The notes under the pieces: generated by a model | Seen by the model: only the letters and a program-made list of their open reading frames with translations | Databases searched by the model: none | Told to the model about the DNA's origin: nothing | Assembly: GCA_015229095.1 (NCBI GenBank) | Contig: JADGCE010000004.1 | Location: 9,641-42,108, forward strand | Reading direction: 5' to 3' | Source of the DNA: Magnetococcales bacterium | GTDB lineage: Bacteria > Pseudomonadota > Magnetococcia > Magnetococcales > Magnetaquicoccaceae | Length of the DNA stretch: 32,468 bases | In this document: positions 15,849 through 23,940 of the stretch, piece by piece | How positions within the stretch are numbered: the stretch's first letter is position 1 | Layout: each line of letters begins with the position of its first letter | Made by a program: the position numbers and the translations under genes

Positions 15849-16556
15849 ATGAAAAACCAATCTCTTACCCGGCGCACTGTGTTGACCGGCATGGCCGTCG
15901 GCCTGAGCGCTTTTGTGTTGCCAAGGTTGCCTTGGGCCAGCGCGGCCGCCGATGCCCCCCGTGTTACCCCGGAACAGGCTCTGCAATGGTTGCGAGAGGG
16001 GCACGCCCGCTTTTTGGCTGGTAAATCGGAACGTCCCAATCTGACGCCACAACGTATCGCAGAGACCTTTGTGGGCGGTCAACATCCGTTTGCCACCCTC
16101 ATCTCCTGCTCGGATTCCCGCGTTCCTGTGGAGCATCTTTTCGACCGGGGGATCGGCGATCTGTTTGTGATTCGAGTGGCAGGCAATGTGGCAGATGTGG
16201 ATGAGATCGGTACCGCCGAGTATGGAGCCGGCCATCTGCACACCCCGGTCATTCTGGTGTTGGGCCACAGCAAATGCGGGGCGGTGACGGCGGTGGTCAA
16301 AGGGGATAGCGTCGGGGGCAGCATTCCCAAGCTGGTGGACAACATTATTCCGGCTGCCGAGCGGGCCAAAGCGAAGGGATTGAGCGGAGATGCGTTGGTT
16401 GCGGAGGCCATCCGGGAGAATGTGCAGCAGTCCATTCGGGATCTGCTGGCCCATAGCGAAGAGTTGCGCCATCTGGAGCATGCGGGCAAGTTGAAACTGG
16501 TGGGGGCGGTTTATCATATCGAAGATGGTTCTCTGGAGTGGTTGGAGCGCACTTGA
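15849..16556 (+). CDS. Beta-carbonic anhydrase with Tat signal peptide
   Basis: This 235-residue zinc enzyme interconverts CO2 and bicarbonate. The beta-class metal site is visible: Cys87, Asp89 and Arg91 in ISCSDSRVP, and His140 and Cys143 in LGHSKCG. The N-terminus LTRRTVLTGMAVGLSAFVLP is a twin-arginine signal, with ASA/AAA cleavage near residues 30-35, so the mature enzyme should be periplasmic. ATG 15849 gives a clean signal peptide; ATG 15837 is possible. A candidate promoter lies about 95 nt upstream. The next gene (metal transporter) begins 69 nt downstream. Confidence 0.92.
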   Translation: MKNQSLTRRTVLTGMAVGLSAFVLPRLPWASAAADAPRVTPEQALQWLREGHARFLAGKSERPNLTPQRIAETFVGGQHPFATLISCSDSRVPVEHLFDRGIGDLFVIRVAGNVADVDEIGTAEYGAGHLHTPVILVLGHSKCGAVTAVVKGDSVGGSIPKLVDNIIPAAERAKAKGLSGDALVAEAIRENVQQSIRDLLAHSEELRHLEHAGKLKLVGAVYHIEDGSLEWLERT

Positions 16557-16625
16557 CCCCCTCCAGGGGATGGGATGTTGCCTCGCGGCGGCGACAGGGC
16601 AGGCTGTGTTTGTTTGTGAAGGGTG

Positions 16626-17837
16626 ATGGACGTGTCAGAATTGGAGAGCAGTAGAAAAGAGACCCGCTATATTCAGGCCAGACGGGTCACTCAGGTTGGC
16701 ACCGCAGGGGATACCCTGTTGACCATCGGCAAAATTTCTGCCGGCTTGTTGACCCAGTCGTCGGCGCTGCTGGCGGAGGGATTGCACTCGGGTGCCGACT
16801 TGCTGTTCGATGTGGTGGTGTTGCTGGGCATGAAGATCGCCAAGCGCAAGCCGGATGAGAGCCACCCCTACGGCCATGGCAAATTTGAGGGATTGTTCAC
16901 CCTTTTCCTCTCTGCCCTGTTGTTGCTGGTGGCGGTGGGTGTGGTGTGGGATGCGATACACCGCATGGGAGCGGGGGATCTGCACGCCCCGGATGCCTGG
17001 GCGTTTTGGGTGGCTCTGCTCTCCATCGTCACCAAGGAGGGGTTGTTTCAGTACACCGTGCGGGTGGGGCGCCGGTTGAAGTCCAACATTATCATGGCCA
17101 ACGCTTGGCATCATCGGGCGGATTCCATCTCCTCCTTTGCAGCCATGCTGGGTATTGGCGGGGCCCTGTTGGGATATCCGATTCTGGACCCTGTGGCGGC
17201 CATTGTTGTGGCGTTCTTTGTCAGCAAGGTGGGCTTTGAGATCGGTTGGGATGCCATCAAGGAGTTGACAGATGCCTCCGATGCCGTGGATGAAGAGATT
17301 CGGCAGCGCATCAATCATCTGATCAACGAGATACCCGATGTCCTCTCAGCCCATTTTGTCACAGCCCGGCAATTGGGGCCGGATATTGTCGTCGATGTGC
17401 ATGTGGTGGTGCCACTCTGTCTCTCCGCCTCCGAAGGTCACCAGGTGGCCGAACAGGTCAAATATACCTTGCTGAAACAGGTGGACGCGATCACGGAAGT
17501 GGTGGTTCATGTGGATACGGAGGATGACATGGAGCGGACCATCCCCATGCAGCCCAGCCGAGAGGTGTTGCTGGATTGGGTGTTTCGGGAAATTCCCGAA
17601 GGTCGCGCTGTGGTGGGTGTGGTCCGCCTGCAGCCCAACTATACCAGCCGGGGCATTTACCTGGATCTGGTTCTGGAGGCGGACGAATCCTATTCGTTCG
17701 AAGCTGTGCACGAGGAGGCGCAGCAGCTGTGTGGTCGTTTGTTGAACGGAGGAAAAGGGATCCTGGAGGTGCGCACCAGCCTGGCATCGGCAGAACAGCA
17801 GCACGGTACGCTCGCTGCGTGCAAGGTCTCCGCTTGA
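16626..17837 (+). CDS. Cation diffusion facilitator family transporter (FieF-like, extended C-terminus)
   Basis: This 403-residue inner-membrane metal/proton antiporter has the CDF signature HPYGHGKFEGL. Two metal-site half-motifs are visible: HSGADLLFD in helix 2 and HHRADSISS in helix 5, each with a His/Asp four residues apart. The cytoplasmic domain (from about 210) resembles the usual CDF dimerisation domain (VDVHVVV, VVVHVDTEDD). It then continues for about 100 residues beyond typical FieF length (300). Substrate is probably Fe, Zn or Mn but is not determinable here. ATG 16626 follows AAGGGTG closely; GTG 16632 is an alternative start with better spacing. Confidence 0.88.
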   Translation: MDVSELESSRKETRYIQARRVTQVGTAGDTLLTIGKISAGLLTQSSALLAEGLHSGADLLFDVVVLLGMKIAKRKPDESHPYGHGKFEGLFTLFLSALLLLVAVGVVWDAIHRMGAGDLHAPDAWAFWVALLSIVTKEGLFQYTVRVGRRLKSNIIMANAWHHRADSISSFAAMLGIGGALLGYPILDPVAAIVVAFFVSKVGFEIGWDAIKELTDASDAVDEEIRQRINHLINEIPDVLSAHFVTARQLGPDIVVDVHVVVPLCLSASEGHQVAEQVKYTLLKQVDAITEVVVHVDTEDDMERTIPMQPSREVLLDWVFREIPEGRAVVGVVRLQPNYTSRGIYLDLVLEADESYSFEAVHEEAQQLCGRLLNGGKGILEVRTSLASAEQQHGTLAACKVSA

Positions 17838-17890
17838 CGGAGTGCGTGTTGCAGGGGTGACCTCCCCCCACCCGCCGCCGGGAGGAGGAG

Positions 17891-18271
17891 TTACCTTTTG
17901 TTGCCGGACTTTTTCTTCGTCTTCCGATTATTGGAATGTGCAGGGGCAGGACGGGCGACGGCGGGGGCTGTCACCATTGCGGGAGGGGGGGGTGCCTCTT
18001 GCGTGCCGCAAAGCCTTTCGATGACGGCTTGCACCAGAGGGCGGCTGACATTGCGTGCGAGCAAGGCACTCTGAATCGTTTCCGGAGCTGTACCCAGACG
18101 CTGCTGCGCCATGACAAACTCCGCGACGATGATAACGGCCCCGACCACGTCCGTGTCGATGCCATACTCGACCAGGGCGCTTTGCACCTGAGCCGGGGAG
18201 GCTCCCTGTTGCAACCGCGAGGTGACAAACTCGGCGAGCATGGCCACGTTCTCTTCTCTTTTTGTCAGCAT
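17891..18271 (-). CDS. Small two-repeat helical protein with basic tail, unknown function
   Basis: This 126-residue protein is of no family I recognise. Residues 13-49 and 50-86 are an internal duplication: both begin AEFV, keep QSAL near the middle and finish with V-x-A-V-I, with about 14 identical positions of 37. Each unit looks like a small helical bundle. A Pro/Ala-rich linker and a Lys/Arg-rich tail (NNRKTKKKSGNKR) follow, suggesting nucleic-acid or membrane-surface contact. AGGAGGG lies about 6 nt before ATG 18271. It is convergent with the CDF gene and has no evident operon partner. Confidence 0.75.
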   Translation of the reverse strand: MLTKREENVAMLAEFVTSRLQQGASPAQVQSALVEYGIDTDVVGAVIIVAEFVMAQQRLGTAPETIQSALLARNVSRPLVQAVIERLCGTQEAPPPPAMVTAPAVARPAPAHSNNRKTKKKSGNKR

Positions 18272-18435
18272 GATCGACCCTCCTGCAAGAATAATCCACC
18301 CAACGATGGCATGTTTGTAACCGCGCACTGGCCAACACTCCGACCGTGCTCTCTTTTCGCACAAAAACCCGTCCGTGGCAAGGGTTGAGCCTCCCCCTCT
18401 CCTGTGTATAAAAAAACCAGGGAGATGCAGAGGCT

Positions 18436-20079
18436 TCAGTTCTTGACAGTGTCGTTTGAGAGGTGGAGAAGCAACTGGTTCAGGTCCGTTTTGCCATTGG
18501 CATTCAGGGGCAGTTGGGAAAGACGTCGGATCTGCCGGGGCACCATGTAATAGGGCAGGCGTTTGGTACACTCAGTCAGGATCTCGGCATCGGCCAGGGA
18601 GGAAGCGCAGACGAACCCCACCACGCTGGTGACGTTGCCTCCGCCCGGGGGCCAACCGAGGACGGCCACCTGCTCTGTTCCGGCAACCTGACGCAGCACC
18701 TGTTCGATCTCCGCCAATTCCACCCGGTAACCTCGGATTTTTAACTGCCTGTCCAGTCGATCCACGTAGGAAAATCCCACCCCGGCCCTCCAGATGGCCA
18801 GATCTCCGGTTTTGTACCAGCGCTGCCGTTGCCCATCCGCCTCTGGCAGTTCCAGATAGCACCGCTCTGTTTCTGCGGCATTTTTCCAGTAACCGGGGGT
18901 GATTTGCGAGCCGCTGAGACAGAGCTCTCCTTTGATATTCTCAACGTTTTCATGTAACTGGCCATGAACCAGCAGTGCGGCGCGTTGACCGGCATAGGGG
19001 GTGCCGATTGGGACAACACCACGGTCGCAGTCGGCTTCGGAACGGCCAGTCTGCCATACGTAGCCGGTGATACAAATGGTGCCTTCGGTGGGGCCGTAGC
19101 TGTTTTCAATGCGGCTGTGGGGCGCGGCGGCTTGCCACCATTGGACCGCTTCCATGGTAAGCTGCTCCCCACCAAAGATGGACCAGCGCAATGAGGGGAA
19201 AAACCCCGGTTTGAGCAGGTACATGCGTTTCATGAAATGGATGACGGCGGGGACGGACTCCCAAAAAGTCAGGCCATGCTCCCTGATGAATTGAGCAGGG
19301 GCCATGCGGCTTTTTTGGGGGATGCAGTACAGGCAAGCCCCGGCCGCCCAGCAGACAAACTGATCATGCACCGAGGCGTCAAAGGTCAGGTCACTGTGCT
19401 GGGAAAAACGATCTTCCGGGGTGGGCTGATACCGTTCCAGCATCTGGCTGACAAAGGCATTGACATTGCCGGGGGAGACCATGACCCCTTTGGGCACGCC
19501 CGTGCTGCCGGAGGTGAAGAGCAGATAGGCGATGGGTGTCTGCGGTTGTTTGGGAGATTGCAGAGTGGGGGGGAGAGAAAAGATCTCATCACGCAAGAGG
19601 AAACGATGGCGGGAGAGGGTTTGGGTCCAGGGTGGCGCCGTTTCATGATCGGGGAGCAGGACCAGCAGGTTGCGTTGCACGGCCCGCAGCAGATCTTCAG
19701 CCAGGGGTTCACAGTGGCTGTCCAGGATCAGGAGATCCACCTCCGCCAAGTCGGCCATACGCAGGTTGCGCGCAACAGGAAAGGTGGGATTCAACGGGAC
19801 GTAACCCTTGCCCGCGTACAAAATGGCCAACAGTGCCCCGTAGGCGGTCAGGGAACGGTAGGCAAAAACGGCAGCAACCGGGTTGGCCGGATGAGGGTCC
19901 AGCCGTTCGATGGTGGAGGCGATTTGCAAGGCATAGTTTTTTAATTCAGAATAATTATAAAGTTTTTCATCCACAAACAGGGCAGGGCGGGAACCCTGTT
20001 GGCAGGCACTCCGGTGAAACCACTGAGCGATGTTGTCCTCTGAATGGGTGGAGATGGCAGGAGCGTTCTGGGTGTTCAT
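18436..20079 (-). CDS. Amino-acid adenylating AMP-dependent ligase (DltA-like)
   Basis: This 547-residue ANL-superfamily enzyme activates a carboxylate as acyl-AMP and loads it on a carrier protein. The core motifs are A3 LLFTSGSTGVPKG (187-199), A4 FDAS (233-236; its Asp is typical of amino-acid substrates), A5 NSYGPTE (327-332), A7 YKTGD (422-426), A8 RLDRQLKIRGYRVEL, and catalytic Lys530 in PLNANGK. There is no fused carrier or condensation domain. With the MBOAT gene (36 nt upstream) and the carrier gene it mirrors DltA-DltB-DltC, which D-alanylates teichoic acid in Gram-positives. The amino acid and acceptor here are unknown. ATG 20079 has only a distant GGGAG. Confidence 0.85.
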   Translation of the reverse strand: MNTQNAPAISTHSEDNIAQWFHRSACQQGSRPALFVDEKLYNYSELKNYALQIASTIERLDPHPANPVAAVFAYRSLTAYGALLAILYAGKGYVPLNPTFPVARNLRMADLAEVDLLILDSHCEPLAEDLLRAVQRNLLVLLPDHETAPPWTQTLSRHRFLLRDEIFSLPPTLQSPKQPQTPIAYLLFTSGSTGVPKGVMVSPGNVNAFVSQMLERYQPTPEDRFSQHSDLTFDASVHDQFVCWAAGACLYCIPQKSRMAPAQFIREHGLTFWESVPAVIHFMKRMYLLKPGFFPSLRWSIFGGEQLTMEAVQWWQAAAPHSRIENSYGPTEGTICITGYVWQTGRSEADCDRGVVPIGTPYAGQRAALLVHGQLHENVENIKGELCLSGSQITPGYWKNAAETERCYLELPEADGQRQRWYKTGDLAIWRAGVGFSYVDRLDRQLKIRGYRVELAEIEQVLRQVAGTEQVAVLGWPPGGGNVTSVVGFVCASSLADAEILTECTKRLPYYMVPRQIRRLSQLPLNANGKTDLNQLLLHLSNDTVKN

Positions 20080-20115
20080 GGAGCGATTGCAGTCTCCCTT
20101 GTGCGTTCTGACGAT

Positions 20116-21642
20116 TCAAAGAGAGACGCCAAACAGGGCGAAGAAAAAGGTGGTATCCTGCATGAAGGAGGAACCGGGATGATCCCAAATGCGCAGGATG
20201 GAAAAAAAGAGCCAGACGCCGGCGATTTTACGGAGCGTCAGCAGGATGGTCAACACCGGGGAGGTGGTTGTCCGGGCTTTGCCCCGCTGATTTTTTTCGC
20301 GCAGCATGCTGACAAAAATGCCGAATCCCAGCACGAAAGAGTAAAAAAAGTAGGAAGAAAACTTTGTAAATGGGGCCAATGCCCCGTAGCCTATAAATGA
20401 ATCAAAGTTTTGCAATACGTGGTAATAGATGTTGCCCAGGAAGGCCGACATCATGGTGGCGGCAAAGATGCGCAGGGTGTGGTTTTTCTTGAAGAATGAC
20501 AGGTAGGTGGGATAGAAGAAAAATTCCACCAGAAGTTCTTTGAAATAATAGTAGTAACGGTTCCAGAAATCCACCAGGGAGGTGGCCAGCAGGGGTTTAT
20601 AGGTGTTGCGAAACACATGAAAACCGCAAAGACGCAGGGAACCGACAATCATATGTCCAACGATGGCCAGCTGCATGGTTTCATAAATCATGTCAACAAT
20701 CAGACTGGCCCAAACAACTTTCATGGCAGGCAGGGAGGCGCTGAGCCCGACCAGCGCATCCATGTGGTAGAGTTTCAGATAAAGGGGCTGCCCTCTGCTG
20801 CCAAAGAAGGCGGTATCCAGCAGATACAGGACAACGTGCCAGAGAGAGGCCAGCAGAAGCAGTTTCAGGCCGGCCAACTGGGATTTTGCCAAATCGAGCC
20901 GACTGTCGGCCTGTTTTTGGAGCAGATAGTCCAGCCCCTTCCCGTAGGGCACCTGGGTGGAACCCAGGTAGGGGAGGCAATAGATCAGGTGGTCCACGAA
21001 GCGGCTCTGTTTGATGGAACCGCGTCGGCCCGAATAGAGCATGAAGCCGATGCGCCAGATCAGAAAAGAGAAAAAAACCAGACAAACAGAGAGGTTATCG
21101 GCAACAGCCCAGGCGGGCAGATCCCGGAAACCGGATGGCAGAAAGACCAGGGCCAGGATGCAGCTCCACAGCAGCAGGTGGAGAAACATTTGTGGACTGT
21201 TGCGGACCACTCTGGGCAGGCTGGAGAATGCGCGGGCGACACGGAAAAAAAGGTAGAGCACGCCCACAATGATGCCGGCATCCACGGCCATCCACAGTGG
21301 TTCCGTGACCTCCAATCCTACCAGCTTTGTGTGCAAAAACAGGCTGCCTGCGCCGAGGCCCACAATCCACAGGCGATGGGCAGGAAAGATCTGTGCCAGG
21401 ATCATCACGGGCAGCAGGGGGAGATAGCGGGGAATGCTCAGGATCAGGGCGACCACCATCCACAGCAGCACATTGCCTTTCCATGTGGTTGAAAACTCAA
21501 GTATGCGTGTGTTTTCGTGAAATTGAGAAACTCGTTGGTACAAAGAGGGCGTTGTTCTCGCGGCTCCTTCCTGACGGATGGGCAGCGACCGCACCAGTTC
21601 GGCCGGACGGGAGAGTTGGCTCGTCATGGTGTTCATGGTCAA
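20116..21642 (-). CDS. MBOAT-family membrane O-acyltransferase (DltB-like)
   Basis: This 508-residue polytopic inner-membrane protein has about ten or more hydrophobic segments. The MBOAT signature is DFWNRYYYYFKELL (358-371), followed by FFFYPTY, and the candidate catalytic His408 lies in NIYYHVLQN. The family passes an acyl group from a thioester to an acceptor; DltB does so across the membrane from the carrier protein. The gene lies between carrier and ligase genes on the same strand. The start is uncertain: TTG 21642 has AGGAG about 9 nt upstream, while ATG 21636 and ATG 21627 are further from it. The N-terminal 45 residues are polar. Confidence 0.85.
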   Translation of the reverse strand: MTMNTMTSQLSRPAELVRSLPIRQEGAARTTPSLYQRVSQFHENTRILEFSTTWKGNVLLWMVVALILSIPRYLPLLPVMILAQIFPAHRLWIVGLGAGSLFLHTKLVGLEVTEPLWMAVDAGIIVGVLYLFFRVARAFSSLPRVVRNSPQMFLHLLLWSCILALVFLPSGFRDLPAWAVADNLSVCLVFFSFLIWRIGFMLYSGRRGSIKQSRFVDHLIYCLPYLGSTQVPYGKGLDYLLQKQADSRLDLAKSQLAGLKLLLLASLWHVVLYLLDTAFFGSRGQPLYLKLYHMDALVGLSASLPAMKVVWASLIVDMIYETMQLAIVGHMIVGSLRLCGFHVFRNTYKPLLATSLVDFWNRYYYYFKELLVEFFFYPTYLSFFKKNHTLRIFAATMMSAFLGNIYYHVLQNFDSFIGYGALAPFTKFSSYFFYSFVLGFGIFVSMLREKNQRGKARTTTSPVLTILLTLRKIAGVWLFFSILRIWDHPGSSFMQDTTFFFALFGVSL

Positions 21643-21741
21643 CGCGTTGTTCTCCTGTTCCCTTGAATCCAGAGAGAGCGAAATGTCCTGTGTGATGCGC
21701 GGCGAAAAGAGAGCCGGCAGGAGCCCGTGCCCGCGCGATGT

Positions 21742-21996
21742 CTATGATGCGCGTTTTTCTATCAGTTCCAGTATTTTCTGGATGGACTCAATCTCGAGGG
21801 GATCGATGCCCGTTTCGGAAAAATCCATTTTGAACTCTGATTCCAGAAAATCAATGATCTCCAGTGTGGCCAAGGAGTCGATCAGTCCGGACTTGACCAA
21901 TCCATCCCCGTCACCGATGCGGTCCACAGGGAGGTCGGGGCGGGCGATGGTTCTCAGAAACTGGATGAGTTTCTGTCTGTTGGCTTGGGTATTCAT
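21742..21996 (-). CDS. Acyl/aminoacyl carrier protein (DltC-like)
   Basis: This 84-residue acidic carrier protein has the phosphopantetheine attachment Ser41 in GLIDSLATLEIIDFLE. Length and fold match ACP/DltC (about 80). It is the first gene of the minus-strand carrier-MBOAT-ligase trio, 99 nt before the MBOAT start. It would present the activated amino acid as a thioester to the MBOAT protein. The Shine-Dalgarno is weak. A good promoter candidate lies about 190 nt upstream at 22188-22216. Confidence 0.9.
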   Translation of the reverse strand: MNTQANRQKLIQFLRTIARPDLPVDRIGDGDGLVKSGLIDSLATLEIIDFLESEFKMDFSETGIDPLEIESIQKILELIEKRAS

Positions 21997-22368
21997 GGAG
22001 TTCTTTTTCTCAATAGCATGAAGGAGGCACTTTGTCTATGCCGTTTCTTGCGCGCGCAGCCAGCCCTCTTTTTCGTGGACAGGGCGCGCGCCGCCACAGT
22101 GGGGTGTATCCCACGTGTATTCAACCGTTGTCTTTTGGCGGGAATTCCGGAATCGTTGCCGGATGCACCACAAGCCACAGGGTTCCGATTGTAACGGAAT
22201 TTTTGTTTAAACGCAAGCATTTTCTGTTCTTCGTGCTCTTTTTGGGTGTGTAAAATACGACCCGGAGCTCTGATATCCGATAAACTATTAAAAATTTATT
22301 GCTGGGCAGGGGATACGATCGCTATGGATTGCAGGGGTTCGGCGCATGCATGGGAGGTACAGTCGTCA
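21997..22368. other. Intergenic leader of the dlt-like operon
   Basis: This 372-nt gap lies between the carrier gene start and the 3' end of the TolC-family gene, both on the minus strand. It contains the promoter candidate at 22188-22216 and an AT-rich patch at about 22270-22300. The implied leader of about 185 nt is long, but I see no riboswitch or coding frame in it. Confidence 0.45.
22188..22216 (-). promoter_or_regulatory. Candidate sigma70 promoter for the dlt-like operon
   Basis: On the minus strand TTGCGT (22216-22211) and TACAAT (22193-22188) are separated by exactly 17 bp of AT-rich sequence. The -10 matches consensus at 5/6 and the -35 at 3/6. Transcription would start near 22181. 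Confidence 0.5.
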
Positions 22369-23940
22369 TTATGGGGAGGGGTCATCCTTGGGGTCGGCGA
22401 CATAGGCTTGCACAGACAAGGGTCGTTCATCCATCCACTCGACAACGCGAAGGGGCTTCCAGAGAGGCCTTTCGCTCTCTGTAACGCGGAGAGGTTCCCA
22501 GGGAGGTGTTTCATTCTCTGTCGGCATCGGCATCGGGGGGGTGGCCATGTCGGGCAGGGGGAACTGCGGTGGCTGGGGTGTGGCCATGTCGGGCAGGGCA
22601 AGCTGTAACTGGGCCAGCAACTTTCCCTGACTGAATGCCAGCCGGTAATTTTCTATCCCGCTCTGATAGTGTGCATCCATCAGGTTGTTGCGGGCAGCGG
22701 AGAGCTCACTTTCTGAATCCAGCAGATCCAACAGGGTGCGTTTGCCCAGTTGATACTGCTCCAAATAGGCCTCCTGTACCGTTTGTGCCTCTGCCGCCTG
22801 GGCTTTGTAGGTTTGCAGCAGGGCGTGTACCGTCTCCCAGAGTCGGTAGGCATTGGCCAACTGCTCGGTGACATCCAGGCGGCTCTTGGCCAAGGCGTTC
22901 TCTGCCTGCTGCGTCACAAAATGGGCTTCCCGCTGTGTGTGGGTATCCCGATAACCGGAAAAAAGGTTGACAGTCACCTCCAACATGGCACTCTGCACCG
23001 CCTGTTCTCCCGCGACGCCCCCCTGATCCTTGCCGTCGGAGGCGGTCAAAACCAGGTTGGCTGACGGGCTGTAGGCCCCCCTGTGGGATTGTTCTCTGGC
23101 CTTTTCCTCCATGACCCCCTCCTGGGCCGCCAGAATGGCGGGATGGGTGGCCAAGGCCGTCGCCAATAATACCTCATAGGGTGCGACCGGTGTCGACATG
23201 GGCAGCGGTTCGGTCAAGCCCTGGGCCTCCATGCCGAACACAGAGTAAAACAGAGCCTCGGCCCGCTGCTGGTTGCCCCTGGCCTGGGTCATGGCCGCCT
23301 CGGCCCGCTTGCCGCGAGAGCGGGCCTGGCTGACCTCCAGCAAACTGCCTACAGAGGCCTCGAAACGTTGCTCAGCCAGACGCAACAACCGATTGTGGGT
23401 CGCCAGGCTCTTTTCGCTCTGGCGGAATTGGGCCCGGTACTTCAACACGGTCAGATAGGACTCCACGCCCCGCATGGCCAAACTTTCCGCTGCTTCCAGG
23501 GTTTTCCATGCGGAACGCCGGGCACCGGCCTCGGTGCTGGTCACCTGATGGGAGGTACGCAACCCGTCAAATACATTTTGGTTCAAGCTGATGCTGCGAT
23601 CCTGCCGGTCCATCCAGAGATAATCGGTGTTGGAGGGGCGGGCGGCGGTGTTGCGGGTGCCCTCCCTGCCCGCAGCAACGCGCAGATTGATGGTGGGCAA
23701 AAAACCGGCATAGGCCTGTCCCACCCGCTCCCGGGCCGCCGCCACACCCAGTCGGGCTGTTTGCACCTCCGGGCGGTTGGCCAGGGAGTAAGAGATCGCC
23801 TCGGCCAACTCCAGGGCAGTGCCGTGCTTCGGAAAAACGCCGAACCCCAGGAGCATCCCCCAAACAGGCAGCCAAGAGTGCCAGAACCGCCCGCACGACC
23901 ATGGGAAATATACCGGTTCTTGCCGATCAGGCGCGGTCAT
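22369..23940 (-). CDS. TolC-family outer-membrane efflux/secretion channel
   Basis: This 523-residue protein has a hydrophobic N-terminal signal region ending near GTA-LELAEA (about residue 43). Two repeated TolC halves follow: LELAEAISYSLANRPEVQTARLG with GQAYAGFLPTINL, and YEVLLATALATHPAILAAQ with SPSANLVLTASDG. YQLGKRTLLDLLDSESEL is typical of type I secretion outer-membrane partners. From about residue 445 there is a Pro-rich tail with duplicated 13-residue units, beyond normal TolC length. The ATG overlaps the aroB stop (ATGA), so translation is coupled. No periplasmic adaptor or inner-membrane pump gene is adjacent, so the exported substrate is unknown. Confidence 0.9.
   Translation of the reverse strand: MTAPDRQEPVYFPWSCGRFWHSWLPVWGMLLGFGVFPKHGTALELAEAISYSLANRPEVQTARLGVAAARERVGQAYAGFLPTINLRVAAGREGTRNTAARPSNTDYLWMDRQDRSISLNQNVFDGLRTSHQVTSTEAGARRSAWKTLEAAESLAMRGVESYLTVLKYRAQFRQSEKSLATHNRLLRLAEQRFEASVGSLLEVSQARSRGKRAEAAMTQARGNQQRAEALFYSVFGMEAQGLTEPLPMSTPVAPYEVLLATALATHPAILAAQEGVMEEKAREQSHRGAYSPSANLVLTASDGKDQGGVAGEQAVQSAMLEVTVNLFSGYRDTHTQREAHFVTQQAENALAKSRLDVTEQLANAYRLWETVHALLQTYKAQAAEAQTVQEAYLEQYQLGKRTLLDLLDSESELSAARNNLMDAHYQSGIENYRLAFSQGKLLAQLQLALPDMATPQPPQFPLPDMATPPMPMPTENETPPWEPLRVTESERPLWKPLRVVEWMDERPLSVQAYVADPKDDPSP
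22542..22599 (-). repeat. Direct repeat in the TolC-family C-terminal tail
   Basis: The 19-bp sequence GTGGCCATGTCGGGCAGGG occurs at 22542-22560 and again at 22581-22599, a 39-bp period. It encodes LPDMAT twice in the Pro-rich tail. A second, less exact 39-bp-spaced pair near 22444 and 22483 encodes WEPLRV and WKPLRV. Confidence 0.85.

Noticed and set aside
18405-18420. A-run (T-run on the minus strand) as terminator of the dlt-like operon
   Set aside because: No stable stem lies directly before the T-run on the minus strand, so it does not meet the intrinsic terminator pattern.
20617-21492. A 291-codon Gln/His-rich plus-strand frame
   Set aside because: It is the antisense of membrane helices of the MBOAT gene, which gives the Gln/His-rich composition.
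22246-22608. Plus-strand open frame at the end of the TolC-family gene
   Set aside because: No ribosome binding site, repetitive Gly/His composition, and largely antisense to the Pro-rich tail.
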